35,763 nucleotides of DNA from Mycobacterium sp. 1423905.2. GTDB lineage: Bacteria; Actinomycetota; Actinomycetes; Mycobacteriales; Mycobacteriaceae. A model generated the notes under the pieces. It ran no database searches and had not been told where the DNA came from. It saw nothing but the letters and a program-made list of their open reading frames with translations. The stretch is from positions 1 through 35,763 of the forward strand of contig NZ_LZLE01000354.1 of assembly GCF_001673155.1 (NCBI RefSeq). Reading direction: 5' to 3'. The position numbers and the translations under genes were made by a program. Below, piece after piece: positions 7,005-17,437 of the stretch (positions are counted from its first letter, which is position 1; every line of letters begins with the position of its first letter).

Positions 7005-8375
7005 ATGGCTGTGCTGTCGGCGGTGGTGTTCACGCTGAGCGGTTGGCTCGGGCTCTATCTGCTGGCCCGCGACCCGCGCAAGCCGGTGCTGGTCCTGGCG
7101 GCGATCGGGTTGTCGGGCTTTGCGCTCGTGGTCGCGCTAGACGCGGTGCGCACCGTCAGCGCGGTGCACGCCCAGCTGCTCAGCGAGCTGGAGATCTACC
7201 TCGTCACCATCCCTAGCGTGGCGTGGTTCGCCGTGCTCGTCGAGCTGTCCCGGCCGTGTGACAGCGCGCGGGCGCGCACCCATCAGCTGGCATTCGTCGG
7301 CGGTGTCGCGGCGTTAACCCTGTGCGGTGCCTGGCTGGCCGGCAGTGTCGACGGACCGCTGCGCGCCGGCCACCTGGTGATGTTCGCGGTCATCTCCGTT
7401 TCGACGCTGGCCGCGATGGTGGCCGCGTTGCTGCGGCCCGCGCAGCCCCGGCCGGTCGCCGGCGTGGTCGTTGTCGCCACGCTGTTCTTCGCGCTGGGCA
7501 ATGCGATCTTGATCATCCCGCTGGGTCTGGTGCCCAGCTGGCTCGCGTTGGCGTCGACCGGCGTCGACGTGCTGCTGCTCGGGGTGGCCGTGGCCCTGTG
7601 GGACGCGTTCGACGAGGGCCAGGCCTTGCGCGCCGACATGCTGCGCTCGTTCGCCGGATCCGCGGCGGTCGCCTTGCTCTTCGGTGGCCAGGCGCTGGTC
7701 GGTCTGGCGGTCACCCGCGACGAGCCGGCCGCCCAGACCGCCCTGACGGTGCTGCTGTTCACCAGCCTGGCCGTCGCGATCGCGGTGCAGGTGCTGGCCG
7801 ACCCGCTGGCCGGAATCCTGGACCGGTTGGCATTCTCTCGCTCACCCACACTGCGCGCTGACCGCGCCGCGCTGCGCCACACCGGAGCGGCCCTGCCATT
7901 GCGGTCGGTCAACCCCCTCGAAGACGTCGACGAGGAAGATTTCGTGCGGCTCACCCGCCGGGCGCTGGGCCACTACGGCGACCTCACCAAGCTGGTGGCC
8001 AGCCCGCTGACCGCGCTGCCCGTCATCGACGAGCGGCTGGCGGCGCGGGGCGCGCCCGATCACCCGCTGGAGCGGGCCAACGAACTCAAAGCCGTGCTCG
8101 CCGACGGCATCGCCCGCCTCAAACCGCGCGACTGCGGCGACTTCGGAACCACCGAGCAATGGCGCTACTACAACTCGCTCTATTTCCCCTACGTCGTCGG
8201 GGTGCGGGCATACGCGCAGAACGCCACCGCGGCCGGCCTGGACCCGACCGCCCGCCAAGCCTGGCAGTGGTTGGTCACCGAGGTGCCGCAGCGCTCCCTG
8301 CACAACTGGCAGAACGCCGCCGCTCGGCTGATCGCCGCCGATCTGCGTGGCCGGGTCAGCGTCCCCAGTGACTAA
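7005..8375 (+). CDS. Multi-pass membrane protein with soluble C-terminal domain, unknown function
   Basis: I do not recognise a named family. The 456-residue protein has about eight hydrophobic helices in residues 1-270 (for example VLSAVVFTLSGWLGLYLL and VVVVATLFFALGNAILIIPLGL), then a charged segment (SRSPTLRADRAALRH) and a C-terminal soluble region of about 170 residues with LTRRALGHYGDLTKLVASPLT, DERLAARGAPDHPLERANEL and TEQWRYYNSLYFPYV. The shape resembles bacterial membrane sensors with seven or eight helices and a cytosolic output, but no kinase, cyclase or GGDEF motif is visible. It starts three bases after the cis-prenyltransferase stop and is surely co-transcribed with it. M. tuberculosis has PE/PE_PGRS genes at this place. 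Confidence 0.75.
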   Translation: MAVLSAVVFTLSGWLGLYLLARDPRKPVLVLAAIGLSGFALVVALDAVRTVSAVHAQLLSELEIYLVTIPSVAWFAVLVELSRPCDSARARTHQLAFVGGVAALTLCGAWLAGSVDGPLRAGHLVMFAVISVSTLAAMVAALLRPAQPRPVAGVVVVATLFFALGNAILIIPLGLVPSWLALASTGVDVLLLGVAVALWDAFDEGQALRADMLRSFAGSAAVALLFGGQALVGLAVTRDEPAAQTALTVLLFTSLAVAIAVQVLADPLAGILDRLAFSRSPTLRADRAALRHTGAALPLRSVNPLEDVDEEDFVRLTRRALGHYGDLTKLVASPLTALPVIDERLAARGAPDHPLERANELKAVLADGIARLKPRDCGDFGTTEQWRYYNSLYFPYVVGVRAYAQNATAAGLDPTARQAWQWLVTEVPQRSLHNWQNAAARLIAADLRGRVSVPSD

Positions 8376-8378
8376 GCT
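8373..8378 (+). promoter_or_regulatory. -10 box (TAAGCT) ahead of the O-methyltransferase
   Basis: TAAGCT overlaps the stop codon of the preceding gene and ends nine bases before the ATG at 8388, a leaderless-type spacing. The methyltransferase may therefore have its own promoter despite the tight packing. Confidence 0.35.
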
Positions 8379-8387
8379 GACCACCCT

Positions 8388-9472
8388 ATGTCTGCCAAGC
8401 TGCCGCCCGCCAGAGTCGCGCGGGCCATAGAGACCGCTCGCCATCACCTGGCACAGCTGCACCGGCGGCTGGTCCCGCCGCCGGTTGCCATGATGGAAAT
8501 GGTCGTCGACATGTGGGCCGCCCAAGCCATCGTCGCGGCCGCGGATCTGGGCATCGCCGACGCACTCGCCGACGGGCCGTGCCGGCCGACAAGCTCGCCG
8601 CCGCGGTCAACGCCGACGCCGACGCGCTGCGTCGCCTGCTGCGGGCGCTGATCAGCCGGGGCATCTTCCGGCAACGCCGAGACGGCCGCTACGAGCTCAC
8701 GCCGCTTGCCGACACCCTGCGCCGAGACGCCGAAGTCTCGATCGCGGGCTGGGCCCGCTGGCTGGGTGCGCCGCAGCACCGCGAGCACTGGAGCCACCTG
8801 GCCGACGCGATCCGTACCGGCCGGTCCGTCATCCCCCAACTGCGGGGCAAACCGATGTTTGACTACCTGGCATCCGAGCCCCAACTCGGCGAAATCTTCG
8901 ACCAGGCCATGACTGGCGGCTCGGCACTCACGATCGGCCCCGTCATCGCTGCCTACGACTTCAGCCCCTACGCCACCATCGTGGACGTGGGCGGTGGCCA
9001 AGGCCGGTTGCTGGGCGCGATCCTGGCCGCCACCCCTGGCGCGAAGGGCATCTTGTTCGACCAACCTCAGGTGGTGGCCGGCGCGCCGGCGATTCTCGCC
9101 GAGCACGGGGTGCGGGACCGCGTCGAGATCGCCGAGGGTTCGTTCTTCGACTCCGTCCCGGCCGGCGGTGACGCCTATGTGTTGAAGAGCGTGATTCACG
9201 ACTGGCCCGACGACGACGCGGTGCGCATCCTGACCAACGTGCGTCAGGCGGCCACGCCCGGCAGCCGCGTGCTGCTCGTCGAATTCGTGATGCCCACCCA
9301 CGACCGCGAATTCGTGGGCAACTGGCTGGATTTGGAGATGCTGCTCGCGCTCGACGCGCGTGAGCGCACGGCCGAGGAGTTCGGCGAACTCTTCCGGCGC
9401 GCGGGCTTCGAGTTGACCCGGGTGATCGGAACGGCGTCACCGTTCAGCGTGATCGAGGCCAAGGCGGTCTAG
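8388..9472 (+). pseudogene. SAM-dependent O-methyltransferase, frameshifted
   Basis: Two overlapping frames together make one class-I O-methyltransferase of about 361 residues with a plant-COMT/hydroxyneurosporene-methyltransferase layout. Frame 1 (8388 to about 8580) encodes the dimerisation helices MMEMVVDMWAAQAIVAAADLGIADALADGP; frame 2 continues with VPADKLAAAVNADADALRRL, the SAM loop IVDVGGGQGRLL, FDQPQVV and the catalytic-histidine block SVIHDWPDDDAVRIL. Inserting one base in GGGCCGTGCC near 8580 restores an unbroken frame, so one nucleotide is missing. The remainder is well preserved, which points to a recent mutation or a sequencing error in a G/C run. Substrate is unknown. It follows the unknown membrane protein by 12 bases. 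Confidence 0.8.
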
Positions 9473-9616
9473 GCTCGGCTCGCTCGCGGGAATAGCGCGC
9501 TGAACCCGCTGGTCATTGTTCTCGTGGCAGTAACTGGCAGTGCCACGCGTCGATCTGGCAGTGCTTCGACGGCACGCTCAAACCTGATCGACAACCGCCA
9601 TCGTGAGGAGCAAGAC

Positions 9617-10030
9617 ATGACCGCTATCCCCGGCACAGCAACCCGACCGCTCTACGACTCGACGGACTCACTGTTGCGTTTGGCCATGCGCGCCGACGCC
9701 ACCCTGACCGGTCTCATGGGTCTGATCGTCGCCGTCGCGGCCGACCCCATCTCGTCGCTGACCGGCCTGACCTCCGCCCAGGAGTACAGCATGGGCGCCT
9801 TCTTCGTCCTCTACGGCTTGGTGGTGTTCGGCCTGGCCGCGCTGCCGAACCTGCGCCGGGTCGGCATCGGCGTCGTGGTGGCCAACATCGTCTACACGGT
9901 GGCTGCCGTCGTCGCGGCCGAGTTGGTCCCGATGACGGCCACCGGCATCGCCGCCACACTGGCCAGTGGCGTGTACACCGCGGTGTTCGCCGGCCTGCAA
10001 TACCTGGGAGTGCGCCGCCTGGAGGCGTGA
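9617..10030 (+). CDS. Small four-helix membrane protein, unknown function
   Basis: The 137-residue protein has a polar N-terminus of about 30 residues and four hydrophobic segments (TLTGLMGLIVAVAA, MGAFFVLYGLVVFGLAAL, VGIGVVVANIVYTVAAVVAAEL, TLASGVYTAVFAGLQYLGV). No domain is recognised. The ATG at 9617 is preserved behind a good ribosome site (GTGAGGAGCAAGAC); the frame is open upstream to 9524 but that part looks non-coding. It lies 144 bases downstream of the broken methyltransferase, in the block that differs from M. tuberculosis. Confidence 0.65.
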   Translation: MTAIPGTATRPLYDSTDSLLRLAMRADATLTGLMGLIVAVAADPISSLTGLTSAQEYSMGAFFVLYGLVVFGLAALPNLRRVGIGVVVANIVYTVAAVVAAELVPMTATGIAATLASGVYTAVFAGLQYLGVRRLEA

Positions 10031-10045
10031 CTCCTTTCCCGCCGG

Positions 10046-10085
10046 TGCGGGGCGCCGCCGCTGCCTAGCGGTGTGCTGCCCCGCA
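10046..10085. terminator. Nested hairpin between convergent genes
   Basis: TGCGGGGC (10046-10053) pairs perfectly with GCCCCGCA (10078-10085), and inside it CCGCT (10058-10062) pairs with AGCGG (10067-10071) across a 4-base loop. It occupies the 85-base gap between the stops of the small membrane protein gene and coaA, where it could end both transcripts. No T-tract. Confidence 0.55.
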
Positions 10086-10115
10086 TTGGCCTGTGGCGGA
10101 GCGGGTCGTGCCGGA

Positions 10116-12498
<2,383 letters not shown>

Positions 12499-12552
12499 TT
12501 TCGGGTCGGGGCGCTCCCGCGCGCCGATTTCATTGCATCTGTGTATGCGGGT

Positions 12553-12558
12553 TACAGT
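12553..12558 (+). promoter_or_regulatory. -10 box (TACAGT), leaderless start of desA2
   Basis: TACAGT ends six bases before the ATG at 12565; there is no Shine-Dalgarno sequence between. A weak TTGCAT lies at 12533-12538 with 14-base spacing. This supports ATG 12565 over an upstream in-frame GTG at 12541. Confidence 0.45.
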
Positions 12559-12564
12559 TACTTC

Positions 12565-13392
12565 ATGGCACAGAAACCTGTACCTAACGCATTAATTCTC
12601 GAACTCGAGCCCGTGGTGGAGCAGAACTGGACTCGCCACCTCGCCACCGAGGACCTCTGGTTCGCCCACGACTACGTTCCGTTCGACCGCGGTGAGAACT
12701 TCGCCTTCCTCGGCGGACGCGACTGGGACCCGTCGCAGGCGACGCTGCCCAGAGTCATCACCGATGCGTGCGAGATCCTGTTGATCCTCAAGGACAACCT
12801 CGCCGGCCACCACCGGGAACTCGTCGAGCACTTCATTCTCGAGGAATTCTGGGGCCGCTGGCTGGGCCGGTGGACCGCCGAGGAGCACCTGCACGCCATC
12901 GCCCTGCGCGAGTACTTGGTGGTGACCCGCGAGGTCGACCCGGTGGCCAACGAACAGGTCCGCGTCGAGCACGTGATCAAGGGCTACCGCGCCGACACCT
13001 ACTCGCAGGTCGAGACCCTGGTCTACATGGCCCTCTACGAGCGCTCGATGGCGGTGTTCTGCCAGAACCTGGCCGCTCAGATCGAGGAGCCGATCCTGGC
13101 CGGGCTGGTCGACCGGATCGCGCGAGACGAGGCCCGCCACGAGTTGTTCTTCGCCAACCTGGTCGCGCACTGCCTGGAGTACACGCGCGAGGAGACCATC
13201 GCCGCGATCGCCGCTCGTGCCGCCGACCTCGAGGTCGTCGGCGCCGACATCGACGCCTATGCCGACAAGGTGCAGAACATGGCGGTCGCCGGGATCTTCG
13301 GCCCGCAGCAGCTGCAGCAGGTGATCGCCGATCGGATCGCCGACTGGGGTGTGGCCGACGAGCCGCAGCTCAAGCAATTCGTTAGGAGCTAA
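12565..13392 (+). CDS. desA2: Acyl-ACP desaturase-family protein DesA2
   Basis: The 275-residue protein belongs to the soluble ferritin-like acyl-[ACP] desaturase family. Di-metal ligand candidates are Glu in LVEHFILEE, EEHLH at 106-110, Glu150/Glu159 in QVETLVYMALYE and DEARHE at 188-193. It matches M. tuberculosis DesA2 (Rv1094, 275 aa) from MAQKPV to LKQFV. DesA2 is implicated in mycolic-acid precursor desaturation; solved M. tuberculosis DesA2 has an atypical metal site, so catalysis should not be taken for granted. It precedes the phoAT/phoH2 pair, which has its own putative promoter. Confidence 0.92.
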   Translation: MAQKPVPNALILELEPVVEQNWTRHLATEDLWFAHDYVPFDRGENFAFLGGRDWDPSQATLPRVITDACEILLILKDNLAGHHRELVEHFILEEFWGRWLGRWTAEEHLHAIALREYLVVTREVDPVANEQVRVEHVIKGYRADTYSQVETLVYMALYERSMAVFCQNLAAQIEEPILAGLVDRIARDEARHELFFANLVAHCLEYTREETIAAIAARAADLEVVGADIDAYADKVQNMAVAGIFGPQQLQQVIADRIADWGVADEPQLKQFVRS

Positions 13393-13434
13393 CCGGCTCG
13401 GCGCGCCTGCGCTGCGCGGGTGTCGGCAGCGGAG

Positions 13435-13440
13435 TAGCGT
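13435..13440 (+). promoter_or_regulatory. -10 box (TAGCGT) before the phoAT-like ORF
   Basis: TAGCGT ends eight bases before the ATG at 13449. No ribosome site is seen, so a leaderless transcript carrying the small ORF and phoH2 is predicted. Confidence 0.35.
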
Positions 13441-13448
13441 CGCAGTCG

Positions 13449-13589
13449 ATGGCCAGCGACATGCTCAGCCAGGGCGGCACCTTCCGTCACACCAACGGCA
13501 GGACCGGCCCCGGTCCTGGTGCTGCATCTCCCGCCGACATGCTCGTGTGGGTCCGCCCGAGCGCCGTTAGCTCGAGGAGCGCCCCTTGA
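13449..13589 (+). CDS. phoAT: Small ORF overlapping phoH2, PhoAT antitoxin candidate
   Basis: A 46-residue ORF ([14 protein letters not shown]... ending SSRSAP) ends in a TGA that overlaps the phoH2 start by four bases (TTGA at 13586-13589). Published work on M. smegmatis describes a small gene, phoAT, directly 5' of phoH2, overlapping it by 4 bp and countering growth inhibition by PhoH2; a homologue was noted in M. tuberculosis. This ORF has the same position and overlap. It is shorter than the 79-residue M. smegmatis PhoAT; an in-frame CTG at 13407 would extend it to 60. The frame contains an 8-bp palindrome (13500-13517, AGGACCGG-CC-CCGGTCCT). Sequence identity with known PhoAT was not tested. 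Confidence 0.55.
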   Translation: MASDMLSQGGTFRHTNGRTGPGPGAASPADMLVWVRPSAVSSRSAP

Positions 13590-14887
13590 CCGATCTCCGG
13601 ACGTACGTGCTCGACACCTCTGTGCTGCTGTCCGACCCCTGGGCCTGCAGCCGATTCGCCGAGCATGAAGTGGTGGTGCCGCTGGTGGTGATCAGCGAAC
13701 TGGAAGCCAAACGCCACCACCACGAACTGGGCTGGTTTGCCCGTCAGGCGCTGCGGTTGTTCGACGACCTCCGACTGGAGCACGGGCGATTGGACCAGCC
13801 TATTCCGGTTGGTACGCAAGGCGGTTCGCTGCATGTCGAGCTCAACCACACCGACCCGTCGGTGCTGCCCGCCGGTTTCCGGACCGACAGCAACGACTCG
13901 CGGATCCTCAGCTGCGCGGCCAACCTGGCCGCCGAGGGCAAACGAGTCACGTTGGTCAGCAAGGACATTCCGCTGCGCGTCAAGGCCGCGGCGGTGGGAT
14001 TGGCCGCCGACGAGTACCACGCGCAGGACGTGGTCGCCTCGGGCTGGTCGGGGATGCAGGAAATCGAGACGGCCGCCGAGGACATCGACGCCCTGTACGC
14101 CGAGGGCGAGATCGACCTGGCCGAAGCGCGGGATCTGCCGTGTCACACCGGGATTCGGTTGCTGGGCGGCAGCTCGCACGCACTGGGCCGGGTGAACGCG
14201 CAGAAGCGGGTGCAACTGGTACGCGGCGACCGGGAGGTGTTCGGGCTGCGCGGCCGCTCGGCCGAACAGCGCGTCGCCCTGGACCTGTTGCTCGATGAAT
14301 CGGTGGGCATTGTCTCCCTGGGCGGCAAAGCCGGCACCGGTAAGTCCGCGCTGGCCCTGTGCGCCGGGCTGGAAGCGGTGCTAGAGCGCCGCACCCAGCG
14401 CAAGGTGGTGGTGTTCCGGCCGCTGTATGCCGTCGGCGGCCAGGAACTGGGCTACCTGCCCGGCAGCGAGAGCGACAAGATGGGGCCATGGGCCCAGGCG
14501 GTGTTCGACACGCTCGAGGGCCTGGCCAGCCCCGCGGTCCTGGACGAGGTGCTGTCCCGGGGCATGCTCGAGGTGCTGCCCTTGACGCACATCCGGGGCC
14601 GTTCGCTGCACGACTCGTTCGTCATCGTCGACGAGGCGCAGTCGCTGGAACGCAACGTGCTGCTCACCGTCCTGTCCCGGCTGGGCACCGGCTCACGGGT
14701 GGTGCTGACCCACGACATCGCCCAGCGCGACAACCTGCGCGTCGGACGGCACGACGGCGTGGCCGCGGTGATCGAAAAGCTCAAGGGCCACCCCCTGTTC
14801 GCGCACATCACCTTGCTGCGTAGCGAACGTTCACCGATCGCCGCGCTGGTCACCGAGATGCTGGAAGAAATCACCGGACCCCACTGA
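13586..14887 (+). CDS. phoH2: PhoH2: PIN-domain RNase fused to PhoH ATPase
   Basis: The 433-residue protein has an N-terminal PIN nuclease domain (about 5-145) with acidic residues Asp10 (YVLDTSVLL), Glu38/Glu40 (VVISELEAK), Asp101/Asp104 (TDSNDSRIL) and Asp127 (LVSKDIPL). A PhoH helicase/ATPase domain (about 215-425) follows, with Walker [10 protein letters not shown] (246-254) and Walker B FVIVDEAQ (345-352). PhoH2 proteins of mycobacteria are reported sequence-specific RNases and RNA helicases acting as a toxin-like module. Start: TTG at 13586 with GAGGAG six bases upstream, translationally coupled to the small ORF before it. Equals Rv1095. Confidence 0.93.
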   Translation: MTDLRTYVLDTSVLLSDPWACSRFAEHEVVVPLVVISELEAKRHHHELGWFARQALRLFDDLRLEHGRLDQPIPVGTQGGSLHVELNHTDPSVLPAGFRTDSNDSRILSCAANLAAEGKRVTLVSKDIPLRVKAAAVGLAADEYHAQDVVASGWSGMQEIETAAEDIDALYAEGEIDLAEARDLPCHTGIRLLGGSSHALGRVNAQKRVQLVRGDREVFGLRGRSAEQRVALDLLLDESVGIVSLGGKAGTGKSALALCAGLEAVLERRTQRKVVVFRPLYAVGGQELGYLPGSESDKMGPWAQAVFDTLEGLASPAVLDEVLSRGMLEVLPLTHIRGRSLHDSFVIVDEAQSLERNVLLTVLSRLGTGSRVVLTHDIAQRDNLRVGRHDGVAAVIEKLKGHPLFAHITLLRSERSPIAALVTEMLEEITGPH

Positions 14888-14928
14888 GAGCACCGGGCAA
14901 CCGCCCGAGGGTGTGACAGTGGCGTCGC

Positions 14929-14978
14929 GTGAGCGTCCTGGGTGGGATGTTCGGGCACACCCCGCCCAGGACGCCCAC
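14929..14978. terminator. Long GC-rich hairpin after phoH2
   Basis: GCGTCCTGGGTGGG (14933-14946) pairs with CCCGCCCAGGACGC (14961-14974) over 14 positions with a single G-T wobble and a 14-base loop; after one mismatch the stem extends by three more pairs (14929-14931 with 14976-14978). It lies 41 bases after the phoH2 stop and before the promoter of the deacetylase gene, the position of an intrinsic terminator without a T-tract. Confidence 0.6.
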
Positions 14979-15008
14979 TCGAGTCCCGGAGGACACGCTC
15001 ACCACAGG

Positions 15009-15014
15009 TAAACT
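15009..15014 (+). promoter_or_regulatory. -10 box (TAAACT), leaderless start of deacetylase
   Basis: TAAACT ends six bases before the GTG at 15021 and follows the hairpin at 14929-14978. No Shine-Dalgarno sequence fits between, so a leaderless mRNA is likely. Confidence 0.45.
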
Positions 15015-15020
15015 TCGTGG

Positions 15021-15896
15021 GTGCCGAAACGACCCGACAACCAAGCGTGGCGCTACTGGCGCACGGTGTTCGGCGTCGTCGCGGCCGCCGCGGTGCTGGT
15101 GATCGGCGGGCTGACCGGACACGTCACCCGCGCCGACAACCTCGACTGTTCGATGGTCAAGTGCGTCGCGCTGACCTTCGACGACGGACCAGGGCCGTTC
15201 ACCGACCGGTTGCTGCAAGTCCTCAAAGACAACGACGCCAAAGCGACGTTCTTTCTCATCGGCAACAAGGTGGCGGCCAACCCCGCGGGAGCCAAGCGAA
15301 TCGCCGAGGCGGGCATGGAGATCGGCAGCCACACCTGGGAACACCCGAACATGACCACGATCCCGCCGCAGGACATCGCCGGTCAGTTCTCGCGCGCGAA
15401 CGACGCGATCACCGCGGCCACCGGCCAGACGCCCAAGCTGTACCGCCCGGCCGGCGGCCTGTCCAACGACGCCGTGCACCAGACCGCCGCGAAATTCGGC
15501 CAGGCCGAAATACTTTGGGACGTCATCCCTTTCGACTGGGCCAACGACTCCAACACCGCGGCTACCCGCCAGGTGCTGATGGCGCAGATCAAGCCCGGCT
15601 CGGTGGTGTTGTTCCACGACACCTACAGCAGCACCGTCGATTTGGTCTACCAGTTCATTCCCGTCCTGAAAGCCAACGGCTACCGCTTGGTGACGGTCAC
15701 CGAACTGCTCGGCCAACGCGCACCGGGCAGCAGCTACGGCAGCCGGGAAAACGGTCCGCCGGTCAACCAACTGCACGATATTGCGCCCAGCGACATCCCC
15801 CGCCTGCCGAATACCCCGTCGCCCAAGCCGATGCCGAATTTCCCCATCACCGACATTCCCGGGCAAAACTCGGGTGGACCGAATAACGGCGCCTGA
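15021..15896 (+). CDS. Polysaccharide deacetylase (NodB/CE4), peptidoglycan deacetylase type
   Basis: The 291-residue protein has a basic N-terminus, a signal-anchor helix at about residues 15-31 and a NodB-homology domain. Motif 1 is TFDDGPGPF (Asp54, Asp55), motif 2 SHTWEHPN (zinc His104 and His108), motif 3 LYRPAGG and motif 5 VVLFHDTY (His199). A proline-rich extracellular tail follows. It corresponds to Rv1096, reported to deacetylate peptidoglycan N-acetyl sugars and protect against lysozyme. It would act on the outer face of the membrane. Start GTG 15021 is supported by a TAAACT box six bases upstream. The adenylate cyclase gene follows after 21 bases with its own -10-like box. Confidence 0.9.
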   Translation: MPKRPDNQAWRYWRTVFGVVAAAAVLVIGGLTGHVTRADNLDCSMVKCVALTFDDGPGPFTDRLLQVLKDNDAKATFFLIGNKVAANPAGAKRIAEAGMEIGSHTWEHPNMTTIPPQDIAGQFSRANDAITAATGQTPKLYRPAGGLSNDAVHQTAAKFGQAEILWDVIPFDWANDSNTAATRQVLMAQIKPGSVVLFHDTYSSTVDLVYQFIPVLKANGYRLVTVTELLGQRAPGSSYGSRENGPPVNQLHDIAPSDIPRLPNTPSPKPMPNFPITDIPGQNSGGPNNGA

Positions 15897-15905
15897 GTCA
15901 GCCGT

Positions 15906-15911
15906 TACCTT
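15906..15911 (+). promoter_or_regulatory. -10 box (TACCTT), leaderless start of adenylate cyclase
   Basis: TACCTT lies in the 21-base gap after the deacetylase stop and ends six bases before GTG 15918. It may give the cyclase its own transcript, in addition to any read-through. Confidence 0.4.
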
Positions 15912-15917
15912 GTTAGC

Positions 15918-17435
15918 GTGAGCAAGGCAGGCCGGTCTGGTGGCGAGCAGCCCAAATCGGCCGTCAAGTTGTCGGTTCAGTACGGGGTCGACCTGGCAGT
16001 CGGCTACCTGCTCGCCGTGATCGAGGCCTCCGCCATCCTCATTCCGCTGCGGGGTCAAACCTCCGCGGCGGCCAACGTCGACTTCGCCGAGAAGAACACC
16101 ACCTTATTGGTGGTACTGGTGCTGCTGGGAACGCTGTTCGTGGCGGTGGCCGGAGCGCTGAGCCTGGCTCCGACGCTGCGCTGGTACGTCGCCGGACAAG
16201 AACCGACCGTCGAACAACGCGACGGCGCAATGAAATTGGCCGGCCGCCAATCGATGATCCTGTCCGGCTCCTGGGCGATCTGCGGGTTGACACTGCTGCT
16301 GTTCAACATCTCCAGCGGCGCGACGCTGCTGGTGCCGGTTGCGCTGGGTGTGGTGCTCGGCGGCGCCGCCGCCGCGGGTACCGGCTTACTCCTCGCCCAG
16401 CGCACGCTGCGGCCGATCATGACCGTTGCCACCCGTGGTTGTGAGCCGCGCCTGGCGGTGCCGGGGGTGTTCGCGCGATTAGTGCTGATGTGGTTTCTGT
16501 GCAGCGCGCTGCCCATCGGTGTGATCGTGATTTTCGTCGTGCTGCGTTCCTACGGTTGGATTTTCGACAAGTCGACCTCGCTGGATGTGCCGGTGCTGGT
16601 GGTGTCCATGGCTGCGCTGGTGTTGGGTCTGCCGATGATGATCCTGACGTCACGGTCCATCTCCGATCCGGTCGGCGACGTCGCGGACGCGATGGCCGAG
16701 GTGGAGCACGGTGACATCGGCACCTATGTCGGCGTCTACGAGCGGTCCCAAATAGGCCGCCTGCAAACGGGATTCAACCGAATGGTCGCCGGGCTGGTGG
16801 AACGCGACCGGTTGCGAGACCTGTTCGGGCGCCACGTCGGCATCGACGTAGCTCGCCGTGCCGTCGAAGAGGGCGCCACCCTGTCCGGTGACGTGGTGGA
16901 GGCGGCCGTCTTGTTCATCGATCTGGTCGGGTCCAGCCAGCTGGCCGAAAGCCGCCCGCCGCAAGAGGTCGCCGACGTGCTCAACGATTTCTTCTGCACC
17001 GTCGTCGAGACCGTGGACGAGTACCAGGGCCTGATCAACAAGTTCGAAGGTGACGCCGCACTGGTCGTCTTCGGTGCGCCGCTGCGCTCCGACCAACCGG
17101 CGTCGGCGGCGCTGGCCACCGCGCGGGCGTTGCGAACGAAGCTCAGCCGCCTTCCGGTGGTGGACTTCGGGATCGGGGTTTCGGCGGGCCGCGTCTTCGC
17201 CGGCAACATCGGAGCTGAGAACCGTTACGAATACACGGTGATCGGCAACGCGGTCAACGAGGCAGCCCGCCTGGCTGACCTCGCCAAAACCTCCGAGCAA
17301 CGCATCCTGTGCTCGGCCGCGGCCATCGACCGCGCTGACGACGCCGAACAGCAGCGCTGGGCCGAGTGCTACGCCACGGTGCTGCGCGGGCGATCAGAGC
17401 CGACGCACGTCTTGGCGCCGGCCGCCGTCGACTAG
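15918..17435 (+). CDS. Membrane class III adenylate cyclase with HAMP domain
   Basis: The 505-residue protein has about six transmembrane helices (roughly 28-46, 62-88, 112-131, 133-160, 186-209, 223-244), a HAMP linker (about 245-298, ISDPVGDVADAMAEVEHGD) and a C-terminal class III cyclase domain. Catalytic residues are present: metal aspartates Asp335 (VLFIDLVGSS) and Asp379 (KFEGDAALVVFG), purine-specifying Lys375 and Thr440 (EYTVIGN), and transition-state Asn447 and Arg451 (NAVNEAAR). It should make cAMP. The architecture is that of the M. tuberculosis Rv1318c/1319c/1320c/Rv3645 group, but I recall no cyclase at this locus there. Start GTG 15918. It converges on the next gene with two bases between stops. 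Confidence 0.92.
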   Translation: MSKAGRSGGEQPKSAVKLSVQYGVDLAVGYLLAVIEASAILIPLRGQTSAAANVDFAEKNTTLLVVLVLLGTLFVAVAGALSLAPTLRWYVAGQEPTVEQRDGAMKLAGRQSMILSGSWAICGLTLLLFNISSGATLLVPVALGVVLGGAAAAGTGLLLAQRTLRPIMTVATRGCEPRLAVPGVFARLVLMWFLCSALPIGVIVIFVVLRSYGWIFDKSTSLDVPVLVVSMAALVLGLPMMILTSRSISDPVGDVADAMAEVEHGDIGTYVGVYERSQIGRLQTGFNRMVAGLVERDRLRDLFGRHVGIDVARRAVEEGATLSGDVVEAAVLFIDLVGSSQLAESRPPQEVADVLNDFFCTVVETVDEYQGLINKFEGDAALVVFGAPLRSDQPASAALATARALRTKLSRLPVVDFGIGVSAGRVFAGNIGAENRYEYTVIGNAVNEAARLADLAKTSEQRILCSAAAIDRADDAEQQRWAECYATVLRGRSEPTHVLAPAAVD

Positions 17436-17437
17436 CC

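Noticed and set aside
13500..13517. Palindrome AGGACCGG-CC-CCGGTCCT as a terminator between desA2 and phoH2
   Set aside because: It lies inside the small ORF and directly upstream of phoH2, where termination would silence the toxin gene; it is more likely an mRNA structure.
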